DNA from: Croceitalea marina
GTDB lineage: Bacteria; Bacteroidota; Bacteroidia; Flavobacteriales; Flavobacteriaceae
NCBI RefSeq assembly: GCF_042684265.1
Contig: NZ_JBHULB010000014.1
Location: 62,001 to 126,000 of the forward strand
Direction: 5' to 3'
DNA length: 64,000 nucleotides
Both the position numbers and the translations under genes were made by a program. Shown in pieces: positions 49,147 through 57,572 of the stretch. The stretch's first letter is position 1. Each line of letters opens with the position of its first letter. The notes under the pieces were generated by a model, which was not told the DNA's origin, searched no databases, and saw only the letters and a program-made list of their open reading frames with translations.

Positions 49147-50485
49147 TAGAAATTTTTATTTTCAACTTATCGTTAGGGTCGGTTTTATTACAGTTACCTC
49201 CATTTTATTGGCTTTGGCCTTTGTGCAAAATCTTTTTTTCTTATTTGGGTTTTTGGTCATACTTTTAGTTATTCAGACCTACTCTTTAATTAAGTTCATT
49301 AATAGCACCAACCGTAAAATCGCTTATTTTTTTGATGCTATTAGAAATGAAGATTTCACCTTACGTTTCCCAGAAAAAGTAACCATCAAATCTTTTAAAG
49401 AATTAAATCAAAGTTTGAATAGGGTAAATGGTCTAATTCAAGAGGTACATCTACAACTTCAAGTAAGGGAACAGTATTATCAAGAAATTTTGAAGCAGGC
49501 CAGTATCGGCATTTTAACTTTTAATGAAAAGGGGCATATTCTCTTTGCTAATCCAACCTTAGAAAAATTACTCAATTACACTCCTTTAAACCATATTAAG
49601 CAGTTAGCGCAAATAGATGAAAAGCTGTATGATATCTTTAAAAACTTTCAACCTTTTGAACGCAAACTGTTTCAGCTAATGAACGAGCGCGAACAAATAC
49701 AACTTGCTTTAAAATCTACACCTATTACTTTTGACGGGCAGACTTTATTACTAGTGGTTGTTCAAGATATCCATAAAGAATTAGATGAAAAAGAAACGGA
49801 TTCTTGGATAAAATTGATTCGTGTGCTTACACACGAAATTATGAACACCATAACTCCGATAACCTCTATATCAGAATCTATTCTAAAGTATTATAAGACC
49901 CGTGATGGATTAGTTTCTACTGAACAGTTAGATGAAAACAAGTTGAACAGTACCGCAAAGGGCCTTGAGGTTATCAAAAATCAAGGCAACGATTTAATGG
50001 AGTTTGTACAGTCGTACAGAAGCTTACTTAGCGTACCCAAACCAGATAAAAAATTAGTAAGTGTTAAGCAGCTCTTTGAAAAAGTACAGGTGCTAATGGA
50101 AATTGACGCAGATAGCGGGACTAAAATATTTTGGGAGTTGGCCGATGAAAGTTTAGAATTGTTTATTGATGAAAAGCAGATAACGCAGGTGCTCATAAAT
50201 TTGGTGAAAAATGCTATACACTCTTTAGAAGGCCAACAGAACGGGGAAGTAAGGGTAAGTGCTTTTATTGATGCCAAAGCAAAAAAGAATATAGAGGTAA
50301 GGGACAATGGCCCTGGAATACCTTCTGACATACTTGAAGATATTTTTATTCCCTTCTTCACCACAAAAGAAAAGGGTACAGGTATTGGGCTAAGCCTATC
50401 AAAACAGATTATGCAAATGCACGGCGGAAGTTTAAAGTTATATTCTGTTTTAAATAAGGAAACTGTATTTACGCTCACTTTTTAA
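49139..50485 (+). CDS. NtrB-type histidine kinase with two close-packed membrane helices
   Basis: 448 residues. Helices at about 10-29 and 32-51 are separated by only a few residues, so there is no extracytoplasmic sensor domain. A HAMP-like/coiled segment follows (about 52-110), then a PAS-type domain (about 112-215, ASIGILTFNEKGHILFANP), the H-box VLTHEIMNTITPI (about 235-248) and the ATPase domain (INLVKNAIHSL; VRDNGPGIP; TTKEKGTGIGLSLS). It is the partner of the overlapping regulator gene. The signal is probably intramembrane, cytoplasmic, or relayed by membrane proteins such as the co-located transporters. Confidence 0.94.
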   Translation: MASRNFYFQLIVRVGFITVTSILLALAFVQNLFFLFGFLVILLVIQTYSLIKFINSTNRKIAYFFDAIRNEDFTLRFPEKVTIKSFKELNQSLNRVNGLIQEVHLQLQVREQYYQEILKQASIGILTFNEKGHILFANPTLEKLLNYTPLNHIKQLAQIDEKLYDIFKNFQPFERKLFQLMNEREQIQLALKSTPITFDGQTLLLVVVQDIHKELDEKETDSWIKLIRVLTHEIMNTITPITSISESILKYYKTRDGLVSTEQLDENKLNSTAKGLEVIKNQGNDLMEFVQSYRSLLSVPKPDKKLVSVKQLFEKVQVLMEIDADSGTKIFWELADESLELFIDEKQITQVLINLVKNAIHSLEGQQNGEVRVSAFIDAKAKKNIEVRDNGPGIPSDILEDIFIPFFTTKEKGTGIGLSLSKQIMQMHGGSLKLYSVLNKETVFTLTF

Positions 50486-50492
50486 AAACTGT

Positions 50493-50936
50493 ATGAAAGA
50501 AGCGCTCTATAGGTTTTGTGAAGCATACATTTTAGCCAGACTTCAAAGAATTAGAAACAATATTGATGAGGTCAATAATTCTTTAAACTCTGAAACCAAA
50601 AGCAGTGCTGGCGATAAACACGAGACGGGCAGAGCCATGCTTCAACTTGAACGTGAGAAATTGGGGCAACAATTATTAGAGGCTGAGAAAACCACAATCT
50701 TACTAGGTAAAGTTAATGCCTCAAAGCAATCCAATACCGTTATTTTAGGGAGTTTGGTTAAAACTACCAATGCCAATTACTATATCGCTATTTCTGCTGG
50801 AAAGTATGAAAGCGGCACAGCTACATATTTCTGCATTTCTGCCAATACCCCAATTGGGAAACTGTTAATGGGGAAATCCGCGGGAGCTACTTTTCAATTT
50901 AACGGGAAAGCGCATAAAATACTGGGAGTCAATTAG
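50493..50936 (+). CDS. GreA/GreB C-terminal-domain-like protein
   Basis: 147 residues: an N-terminal helical pair (about 1-70, with the conserved ETKSSAGDKHETGRAM segment) and a C-terminal FKBP-like domain resembling the GreA C-domain (GSLVKTTNANYYIAIS; ANTPIGKLLMGKSAGATFQF, last residues KAHKI). Flavobacterial homologues are often labelled 3-oxoacyl-ACP synthase, for which there is no sequence support here. Role unknown; binding to RNA polymerase is a reasonable guess from the fold. It follows the kinase gene by 7 bp on the same strand, so it may be co-expressed with the two-component system. Confidence 0.7.
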   Translation: MKEALYRFCEAYILARLQRIRNNIDEVNNSLNSETKSSAGDKHETGRAMLQLEREKLGQQLLEAEKTTILLGKVNASKQSNTVILGSLVKTTNANYYIAISAGKYESGTATYFCISANTPIGKLLMGKSAGATFQFNGKAHKILGVN

Positions 50937-51023
50937 TAATGACTTGCCTCTTTTAACTATTTCTTAAAATTTTATTTGCTGTTGTTCACTATCTTTAAGA
51001 GGTTAACCAAAAAATAAATAAGC

Positions 51024-51401
51024 ATGACAACTAAAGAAGTAGCGGACAAGTTTGTAAACCTATGTAAAGAAGGAAAATATGATGAGGCATACGGAATGTA
51101 TGCCGATAATGCCGTAAGCGAAGAAATGCCCGGGGTACCTAACAATATAACCAAGGGTAAGGCAAATATTTTAAAAGGGTTTCAGCAATGGGAAGAGAGT
51201 ATCGAAGAAATGCACGGCGGTTCTGTAGGTGAGCCAATGGTCGCAGGTAATCATTTTGTGGTTCCGATGTCTATGGATGCAACTTTTAAGGACAGGGGTA
51301 GGCAGCAAATGGATGAGCTATGCGTATATCAAGTAGAAAACGATCAGATTACCAGGGCTACGTATCATTACCAATTACCTGATATGGGTCAGGGAATGTA
51401 A
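51024..51401 (+). CDS. SnoaL-like (NTF2 superfamily) protein
   Basis: 125 residues, one alpha+beta barrel domain: helix 1 with EVADKFVNLCKEGKYDEAYGMYADNAV-type sequence (first 20 residues are the helix core), a loop, and four strands ending in YQVENDQITRATYHYQ. The pattern fits SnoaL-like proteins. No catalytic assignment is possible; the family includes enzymes and small-molecule binders. The ATG has an A-rich leader. It is convergent with arfB, with 5 bp between the stops. Confidence 0.8.
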   Translation: MTTKEVADKFVNLCKEGKYDEAYGMYADNAVSEEMPGVPNNITKGKANILKGFQQWEESIEEMHGGSVGEPMVAGNHFVVPMSMDATFKDRGRQQMDELCVYQVENDQITRATYHYQLPDMGQGM

Positions 51402-51406
51402 ATCAA

Positions 51407-51811
51407 CTAATCTAGATTTGGCTTTTTTCGATTTAATTTTTTTGAAGCAGCGGCCTTTTTAGATTTTAACCGTTTTTCAACAGAAGATTTTGAAGGTTTT
51501 GTAGGCTTCCTTTTTTTAGGAATGTGCAAAGCCTTTTTTAGTACATCCAAAAACCGTTTTACCACATGGTCTTTGTTTTTATGCTGACTTTTAGCCTCGT
51601 CACATTGTAGAATTAAAAGGTTTTCCTTTGTCAACCGGGTATTCAGCTTTAAAAGTAAACGCTCTTTTTCCGAGTTGGATAGGCCTTCTGAATCTAAAAT
51701 GGCAAAACTAAGTTCGACTTTTGAAGAAACTTTGTTTACATGCTGACCACCAGCACCACTGCTTCGAATAGCCTTGAATTTCAACTCCTTTAAAATAATT
51801 TCTTTTTGCAA
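51407..51811 (-). CDS. arfB: Alternative ribosome-rescue factor ArfB (YaeJ)
   Basis: 134 residues with the GGQ peptidyl-tRNA hydrolysis motif (Gly21-Gly22-Gln23) in RSSGAGGQHVNKVSSKVEL and a Lys-rich C-terminal tail (from about residue 95: KKRKPTKPSK...KKLNRKKP) that in ArfB enters the empty mRNA channel of stalled ribosomes. It lacks the codon-recognition domains of release factors, and the length matches ArfB. Expected role: hydrolysis of peptidyl-tRNA on non-stop ribosomes in the cytoplasm. No operon partner. Confidence 0.95.
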   Translation of the reverse strand: MQKEIILKELKFKAIRSSGAGGQHVNKVSSKVELSFAILDSEGLSNSEKERLLLKLNTRLTKENLLILQCDEAKSQHKNKDHVVKRFLDVLKKALHIPKKRKPTKPSKSSVEKRLKSKKAAASKKLNRKKPNLD

Positions 51812-51847
51812 AACGCTACTTTACACAAAGATAGATAAGTAAGCAGG

Positions 51848-52660
51848 TTATTGTTTTTTATAGCTTAGGGCCATTAGATTAAATTCTGAATTGTTTTCGG
51901 TATTACCACTATCGTTTAACGCCTGCCCTGCATAACTCGCTCTATAGGTTGGGCAGCCTCTTTCTTCACCTCCCCACTGTGTAGCTTCAATTATAATTTT
52001 TGAGATATTATTGGTATTAAGCTCAAAGCGGTAAGAGCCTTTTGAATTTGGCAACTTACCTTCAATCGAGTATTCATCCAATAGAATTCCGTTTCCAATC
52101 TCTTGTCCCATAGCGTTAAAGGCAGTCCATTTACCAGATTCATCGGCTCTATTGGTATCGTTATCGGCGCAGGTCGTACCTTCTTTTGCCTGTCTTCCCT
52201 CATCCGGGTCCATTTGACCTACCTGTAGTATTACGTTATTTAATGGAGAATTAAATTCAAGTATCAATTGCTCACTTGCTTTGACGATTTCACCTTGATA
52301 TTCATAGTAATAATCTATCTGCTGCCATCTTCCTCCTGCAACTCCAAAACCATCATCGGTAAAACGACTTTCATAGACGACTTTACCAGGTGAGCGATCT
52401 ATTTTTAAAGCGCTAATTGTAACATCCTCATTCCAGGTTTGGTTACCTTCACCATCATTGACAATAATATCGGGGTCGGCTTCTAGAGTAATAAGGTCTG
52501 TATTATTATCATTTCCTGAGGTATCATCAGGAGTGTCATCAACTTCATCAGCTTCGGTATCTGTTAGAACTTCTTCCAAAAGAGCGTTGTCATCAGAACA
52601 AGAAAACAAACTTATAGACAAACAGAGTAACAAAAGATAAATAGGCTTTTTCATTTCCAT
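51848..52660 (-). CDS. Surface/periplasmic lipoprotein, hypothetical
   Basis: 270 residues. A lipoprotein signal ends in SLFSC (Cys about residue 21), followed by an acidic, Asp/Asn/Thr-rich linker (about 22-60), which favours surface display in Bacteroidota (an acidic stretch shortly after the Cys resembles the lipoprotein export signal). The rest is beta-rich with many aromatic and acidic residues, and looks like a jelly-roll-type domain. The ATG two codons downstream (MKKPIY) is the likelier start. No family recognised. It is adjacent to but separate from the ABC ATPase gene. Confidence 0.65.
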   Translation of the reverse strand: MEMKKPIYLLLLCLSISLFSCSDDNALLEEVLTDTEADEVDDTPDDTSGNDNNTDLITLEADPDIIVNDGEGNQTWNEDVTISALKIDRSPGKVVYESRFTDDGFGVAGGRWQQIDYYYEYQGEIVKASEQLILEFNSPLNNVILQVGQMDPDEGRQAKEGTTCADNDTNRADESGKWTAFNAMGQEIGNGILLDEYSIEGKLPNSKGSYRFELNTNNISKIIIEATQWGGEERGCPTYRASYAGQALNDSGNTENNSEFNLMALSYKKQ

Positions 52661-52737
52661 AGTTTTTGGGTTCTAAAAAAGGAACGAAAAAGGGGAAGCC
52701 AGAAGTATGTATTCGAAGGTGTTTTCGATGAAAAACG

Positions 52738-53721
52738 CTACTTTTTAATGCTTATTCTTCGGTTCACCAATTGGAGTGAAACATTAAGATATACTCTAGC
52801 GTGTATTTTAAGTGCGTTGGGGTTGGTAAAAAATACGGTTTGACTATTTTCGGCTACCCCTTCGATTACATAATACCCGCCCTTAAAATGATTGTTTACA
52901 ACGTAAACCTCAAAACCAGCGTCTTTGGAAATTTCAAATTCGTGAGGATAAATAAGTATAGAAGCATCCATCTCGCTATACTCTTTTAATAAAGAAATAG
53001 GAAGTTCGTTTACCTGCCCAAAAAGTGAGGCAATATATTTCTGCTTTGGTTTTTGATACAATTGCTGAATAGCATCATGAGCTATCATTTTGCCATCTTT
53101 TAGAACAAGAACGTTATCTGCAAAAGAAAGTACGTCATTTGGGTCGTGAGTAGCATTTAAGACGGTAATACCTTTCTCTTTTAGGTATGGAAAAAGACTA
53201 TGCCTTAGCTGATTTTTTTTAAACTGATCAATGCTGCTAAAAGGCTCATCTAGCAGCAGTATTTCTGGCTCTTGAGCTAAAGCACGCGCTAGTGCAACCC
53301 TTTGTTTTTGACCCCCACTTAGGTTCTTAACTTTTACATTGGCAAAATCAACCAGTTCTATAACTTCCAAAAGTTCTTGAATTCGTGCCTCATGGTTTTC
53401 TTGTTCAAAAACAGAAAGGAATTCAGCAATATTTTCTGCCACTGTGGTAAAAGGCATCAAATCAAAATCTTGAGCCACATATCGCATATACTTTTCGCCT
53501 GGAACTAAATTAAAATTAGGCCCTAAAACTTGCTCCTTATTCCAAAAAATTTCACCAGAATCTAAATCTAGCAAACCATAAATCGCTTTGAGCAAAGTAC
53601 TCTTACCAGAACCACTTTCTCCCATAACGGATAGGTGACTTCCTGGTTCTAGCAAAAAAGAAATTTGATCAAGAACTTTACTTTCTTGATAAGAAAAAGA
53701 GATGTTTTTAATACTTAGCAT
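52738..53721 (-). CDS. ABC importer-type ATPase with C-terminal TOBE-like domain
   Basis: 327 residues: Walker A GESGSGKST (about 34-42), signature LSGGQKQRVALARAL, Walker B ILLLDEP with D-loop FSSID, H-loop NATHD. The ~100-residue C-terminal extension is beta-rich and resembles the TOBE domain of PotA/FbpC-type ATPases (iron, polyamine, molybdate or sulfate importers). No permease or binding-protein gene is next to it, so the substrate is unknown. It does not resemble the two MacB-type ATPases of the array. Confidence 0.88.
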   Translation of the reverse strand: MLSIKNISFSYQESKVLDQISFLLEPGSHLSVMGESGSGKSTLLKAIYGLLDLDSGEIFWNKEQVLGPNFNLVPGEKYMRYVAQDFDLMPFTTVAENIAEFLSVFEQENHEARIQELLEVIELVDFANVKVKNLSGGQKQRVALARALAQEPEILLLDEPFSSIDQFKKNQLRHSLFPYLKEKGITVLNATHDPNDVLSFADNVLVLKDGKMIAHDAIQQLYQKPKQKYIASLFGQVNELPISLLKEYSEMDASILIYPHEFEISKDAGFEVYVVNNHFKGGYYVIEGVAENSQTVFFTNPNALKIHARVYLNVSLQLVNRRISIKK

Positions 53722-53737
53722 TCTCGTTAAAAAAGTA

Positions 53738-53765
53738 AAAATCCGTTTCTTTAGAAACGGATTTT
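53738..53765 (-). terminator. Terminator after the prolyl oligopeptidase gene
   Basis: AAAATCCGTTTCT / AGAAACGGATTTT is a 13-bp near-continuous stem with a tiny loop, with T-tracts on both strands, so it can work in either direction. It lies between the peptidase gene and the ABC ATPase gene. Confidence 0.85.
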
Positions 53766-53790
53766 ATGCAATTATTATTTTAATACAAAC

Positions 53791-55941
53791 TTAGTCCTTA
53801 AATTCTTTTAAAACCGCTTGATTGGGTAATTGGTCATAACCCATGTTAAATAGTGTAAAACCAAAAATATCAGCATATTGCTCAATGGTTTTACTTACAG
53901 GAGTTCCAGCACCATGACCTGCATTAGTTTCAATACGGATTAGTGTAGGATTGTTACCCGCTTGCTTTTCTTGAAGTTCCGCTGCAAACTTGAAACTATG
54001 TGCCGGCACAACTCGGTCATCATGATCGCCAGTAGTTACTAAAGTGGCAGGGTATTCTACCCCTTCTTGCACGTTATGTACTGGTGAGTAACCTTTTAGG
54101 TATTCAAACATTTCTTGACTTTCTTCTGCTGTTCCATAATCATAAGCCCAACCTGCACCTGCAGTAAAAGTATGGTAGCGGAGCATGTCTAAAACTCCAA
54201 CAGCTGGTAAAGCTACCTGCATTAAATCTGGACGTTGCGTCATGGTTGCACCAACTAAAAGCCCACCGTTAGAACCACCTCTAATGGCCAAATATTCTTT
54301 TGACGTGTATTTATTTGCAATTAAGTATTCTGCAGCAGCTATAAAGTCATCAAAAACATTTTGTTTCTGCGTTTTAGTGCCTGCATCATGCCATTTTTTA
54401 CCATATTCACCACCACCTCTTAGGTTAGGTACAGCATAAACACCACCTTGTTCCATCCATACAGCATTTACAATACTAAAAGAAGGAGTAAGACTAATAT
54501 TAAAACCTCCATAACCATAAAGGATTGTAGGATTCTTGCCGTTAAGCTCAACACCTTTTTTATGGGTAATAATCATAGGTACTTTTGTACCGTCTTTAGA
54601 TTCATAGAAAACCTGAGTAGATTCATAATCTGCTGGATTAAAATCAATTTCTGGTTTCCAATATTGTGCGTATTCGCCCGTTTCCACATTGTATTTGTAG
54701 GATGAGCCTGGAGTATTGTAATTGGTAAAAGAAAAGTAGAATTCTTTGTCTTCTTTCTTTCCTCCAAATCCGCCGGCACTACCAACACCGGGAAGTTTAA
54801 CTTCACGCACCAGTTTTCCATCAAAATCATATTGTAGCACTTTAGAAATAGCATCAACCATATATTCTGTAAAGAAGTATCCACCACCGGAACCGGCAGT
54901 TAATACGTTTTCAGTTTCTGGAATAAAATCTGTCCAATTGTCAGGTGTAGGGTTAGAAGCATCGGTAACAACAATCTTTTTATTTGGCGCATCCATATTG
55001 GTGACCATAAATAGTTTAGAACCTTCGTTTTCCATCACATAAGTGTCAGAATCCGTATTGTCTAAAATGGTAATTAAATCTCCATTTGTAGTAAGGTCTT
55101 TTAGATATAATTTATTGCCAGATGTTGAGGTTGAAGCTGTTATTATTAAGTAACGCTGGTCCTCTGTAAGGTAACCACCAACATAGCGGTGTTTTTCTTC
55201 TGGGGTACCCCCAAAAATCAGTTTGTCATTAGCCTGTGGAGTACCCAATTCATGGTAATACAATTTATGCTGGTCTGTTTTTGCCGAAAGTTCACTTCCT
55301 TTAGGTTTATCGTAGCTGGAATAGTAAAAGCCTTTGTTTCCTTTCCAAGAGATTCCGCTGAACTTTATATCCACTAAAGTATCTTCTACTTGTTCCTTGG
55401 TCTTCGCATCGATAACAATCGCTTTTCTCCAATCGCTGCCGCCTTCAGAAATAAGATAAGTGGCTAGAGAACCATCTTTGGTAAAGCTAAGGCCTGCCAG
55501 TGAGGTAGTTCCGTCTTCAGAAAAGGTATTCGGATCAAGAAACACTTCTTCGGCACCATCACCTTGTTTGCGATAGACCACATATTGATTTTGCAGTCCG
55601 TTATTTTTATAGAAATAGGTGTATTCGCCTTCTTTGAATGGAGAACCCAACTTTTCATAGTTCCATAGTTTTTCCAATCTATTTTTTAAATCTTCTCTAA
55701 ACGGAATACTATCCAGGTAGCCAAAAGTGGTTTTGTTTTGAGTTTTTACCCATGCTTCAGTCTCTTTACTACGGTCGTCTTCCAACCAGCGATAAGGGTC
55801 TTTTACTTCAGTTCCAAAATAGGTGTCTACGGTATCAACTTTTTGGGTGGTAGGATAATTCACAACGATAGGATCTCTTTTTTTTTCGGTTTCACAGGCG
55901 GCCAAAACTAGCACTGCCAATAAGAAGGTGATTTTTTTCAT
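53791..55941 (-). CDS. Prolyl oligopeptidase family serine peptidase, lipoprotein
   Basis: 716 residues. A lipoprotein signal (LAACETEK, Cys about 16) is followed by a seven-bladed propeller domain (about 75-420) and an alpha/beta-hydrolase domain (about 425-716). The catalytic residues are visible: Ser557 in GGSNGG, Asp at about 641-642 in DHDDRVVP and His676 in NAGHGAG. It cleaves short peptides after proline; the propeller limits access to peptides. The lipid anchor places it in the periplasm or on a membrane, common for Bacteroidota versions. It is monocistronic with its own terminator. Confidence 0.96.
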   Translation of the reverse strand: MKKITFLLAVLVLAACETEKKRDPIVVNYPTTQKVDTVDTYFGTEVKDPYRWLEDDRSKETEAWVKTQNKTTFGYLDSIPFREDLKNRLEKLWNYEKLGSPFKEGEYTYFYKNNGLQNQYVVYRKQGDGAEEVFLDPNTFSEDGTTSLAGLSFTKDGSLATYLISEGGSDWRKAIVIDAKTKEQVEDTLVDIKFSGISWKGNKGFYYSSYDKPKGSELSAKTDQHKLYYHELGTPQANDKLIFGGTPEEKHRYVGGYLTEDQRYLIITASTSTSGNKLYLKDLTTNGDLITILDNTDSDTYVMENEGSKLFMVTNMDAPNKKIVVTDASNPTPDNWTDFIPETENVLTAGSGGGYFFTEYMVDAISKVLQYDFDGKLVREVKLPGVGSAGGFGGKKEDKEFYFSFTNYNTPGSSYKYNVETGEYAQYWKPEIDFNPADYESTQVFYESKDGTKVPMIITHKKGVELNGKNPTILYGYGGFNISLTPSFSIVNAVWMEQGGVYAVPNLRGGGEYGKKWHDAGTKTQKQNVFDDFIAAAEYLIANKYTSKEYLAIRGGSNGGLLVGATMTQRPDLMQVALPAVGVLDMLRYHTFTAGAGWAYDYGTAEESQEMFEYLKGYSPVHNVQEGVEYPATLVTTGDHDDRVVPAHSFKFAAELQEKQAGNNPTLIRIETNAGHGAGTPVSKTIEQYADIFGFTLFNMGYDQLPNQAVLKEFKD

Positions 55942-56060
55942 TTTTAGGTGGATTTAACCTCCCGAAAATACCATAAAAGAGTAGAAAGTCATGTTAAGCC
56001 TGACTTTTGTTAACGTTTTTTAACTATTACCGAGCGAGTATATTCTAAAACGTATAAATA

Positions 56061-56360
56061 CTAGGCAAAGACCTCGTAATGCAGGACTTTTTCTTCAAAC
56101 TCTAAAAGAAAATTATCATCTTCTGGATAGTATTTTGCTTTTTCAAAATCTTCACCAGCAAAGTTTTTTATAACATCTAGGTTTTCCCAAAAAGTAATTA
56201 GGGTAAAATGCCCTTCATTATTTTCCAATCTTTTTAAAAAAGTAAGACTTATAAAGCCATCAGTTTTGTTATAATCTGGGACTGCGACTTTCTTGAGAAA
56301 CTCAGTGTAATCATCAAATTTTTTGGCTGATGTCTTTCCATGCCAAATACGAGCAATCAT
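56061..56360 (-). CDS. ABM-fold (antibiotic biosynthesis monooxygenase-like) protein
   Basis: 99 residues in the ferredoxin-like ABM fold: IARIWHGKTSAKKFDDYTEF strand-helix start, FISLTFLKR and FTLITFWENLDVIKNFAG second half. Such proteins form dimers; many are not true monooxygenases, and no active residue can be assigned. The ATG lies 1 bp after the asd stop, so it is translated together with asd; a functional link to aspartate metabolism is not obvious. Confidence 0.8.
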   Translation of the reverse strand: MIARIWHGKTSAKKFDDYTEFLKKVAVPDYNKTDGFISLTFLKRLENNEGHFTLITFWENLDVIKNFAGEDFEKAKYYPEDDNFLLEFEEKVLHYEVFA

Positions 56361-56361
56361 A

Positions 56362-57351
56362 TTACACTAATTTATTTTCTACTAAATATTCTGCAATTTG
56401 CACCGCATTGGTTGCCGCTCCTTTTCTGAGATTATCAGACACTATCCACATGTTGAGTGTATTGCGCTGAGTCTCGTCTCTACGGATACGACCTACAAAA
56501 ACATCGTCTTTGTCATGCGCATAAATAGGCATGGGGTAGGTATTGGTATCTGGATTGTCTTGCACGGTGACCCCTGGAGTATCGCTCAATAACTGTCGAA
56601 CTTCGGCTAAGTCAAAATCATTATGAAACTCCACATTTACCGATTCTGAATGCCCACCTGCAGTTGGTATACGTACTGCAGTGGCCGAAACAGAGAAGGT
56701 TCTATCGTCTAATATTTTTTGAGGCTCACGAGCGAGCTTCATTTCTTCTTTGGTATAGCCATTTTCTAAAAAGACATCGCAATGGGGCAATGCATTTCTG
56801 TTGATGGGATATGGATAGGCCATTTCACCTTGTACACCTGCCATTTCATTTTCTAATTGTTTTACAGCTTTTACTCCTGTACCTGAAACGGATTGATAGG
56901 TCGAAATAACTACACGTTTCATCTTATACTTTTTATGAAGCGGGTTTAATGCCATGACCAATTGTATGGTAGAACAGTTTGGGTTGGCAATAATCTTATC
57001 CGTTGCTGTCAATTCTGAGGCGTTAATTTCTGGAACCACTAACTTTTTAGTAGCATCCATACGCCATGCGGAAGAATTATCTACAACTGTAGTACCTACT
57101 TCGGCAAATTTTGGCGCCCATTCTAATGAAGTATCACCACCAGCTGAAAAGATGGCGATATCTGGTCGGGCCGCCACCGCAGTTTCTAAACCAATAATGG
57201 TATGCTCTTTGTCTTTATAGCTCAATTTTTTACCTACAGAACGTTCTGAGGCTACCAATAACAATTCTGAGATGTGAAAATTACGTTCTGTCAATACTTT
57301 TAACATGACCTCGCCAACCATACCGGTGGCACCAACTACTGCTACTTTCAT
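56362..57351 (-). CDS. asd: Aspartate-semialdehyde dehydrogenase
   Basis: 329 residues: NADP-binding GATGMVG (7-13), catalytic Cys126 in NPNCSTIQ, and the active-site block RIPTAGGHSES supplying the catalytic His. It reduces aspartyl phosphate to aspartate semialdehyde on the way to lysine/diaminopimelate, threonine and methionine. The length fits the Gram-positive/Bacteroidota subgroup. It is the first gene of a two-gene unit with the ABM-fold protein. Confidence 0.97.
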   Translation of the reverse strand: MKVAVVGATGMVGEVMLKVLTERNFHISELLLVASERSVGKKLSYKDKEHTIIGLETAVAARPDIAIFSAGGDTSLEWAPKFAEVGTTVVDNSSAWRMDATKKLVVPEINASELTATDKIIANPNCSTIQLVMALNPLHKKYKMKRVVISTYQSVSGTGVKAVKQLENEMAGVQGEMAYPYPINRNALPHCDVFLENGYTKEEMKLAREPQKILDDRTFSVSATAVRIPTAGGHSESVNVEFHNDFDLAEVRQLLSDTPGVTVQDNPDTNTYPMPIYAHDKDDVFVGRIRRDETQRNTLNMWIVSDNLRKGAATNAVQIAEYLVENKLV

Positions 57352-57572
57352 TTCTTTTAATTTAACAGGGCAAAGGTAATTCTGAATTTTAGATTGTCAA
57401 GCAAACTAAAGGGAATAATCAAAATACAACAAAATGTTTTATTTTTAACAATTTTACATCCTTGTTAATTGGTAGAAATGTACTCTAATATTCTGGTTAT
57501 GAAAAGTAGGACATTTCAAGGCTACAACCTTGTCCACCCTATTTTTTACGGCCATTGTTGCGAGCAGTTTTT

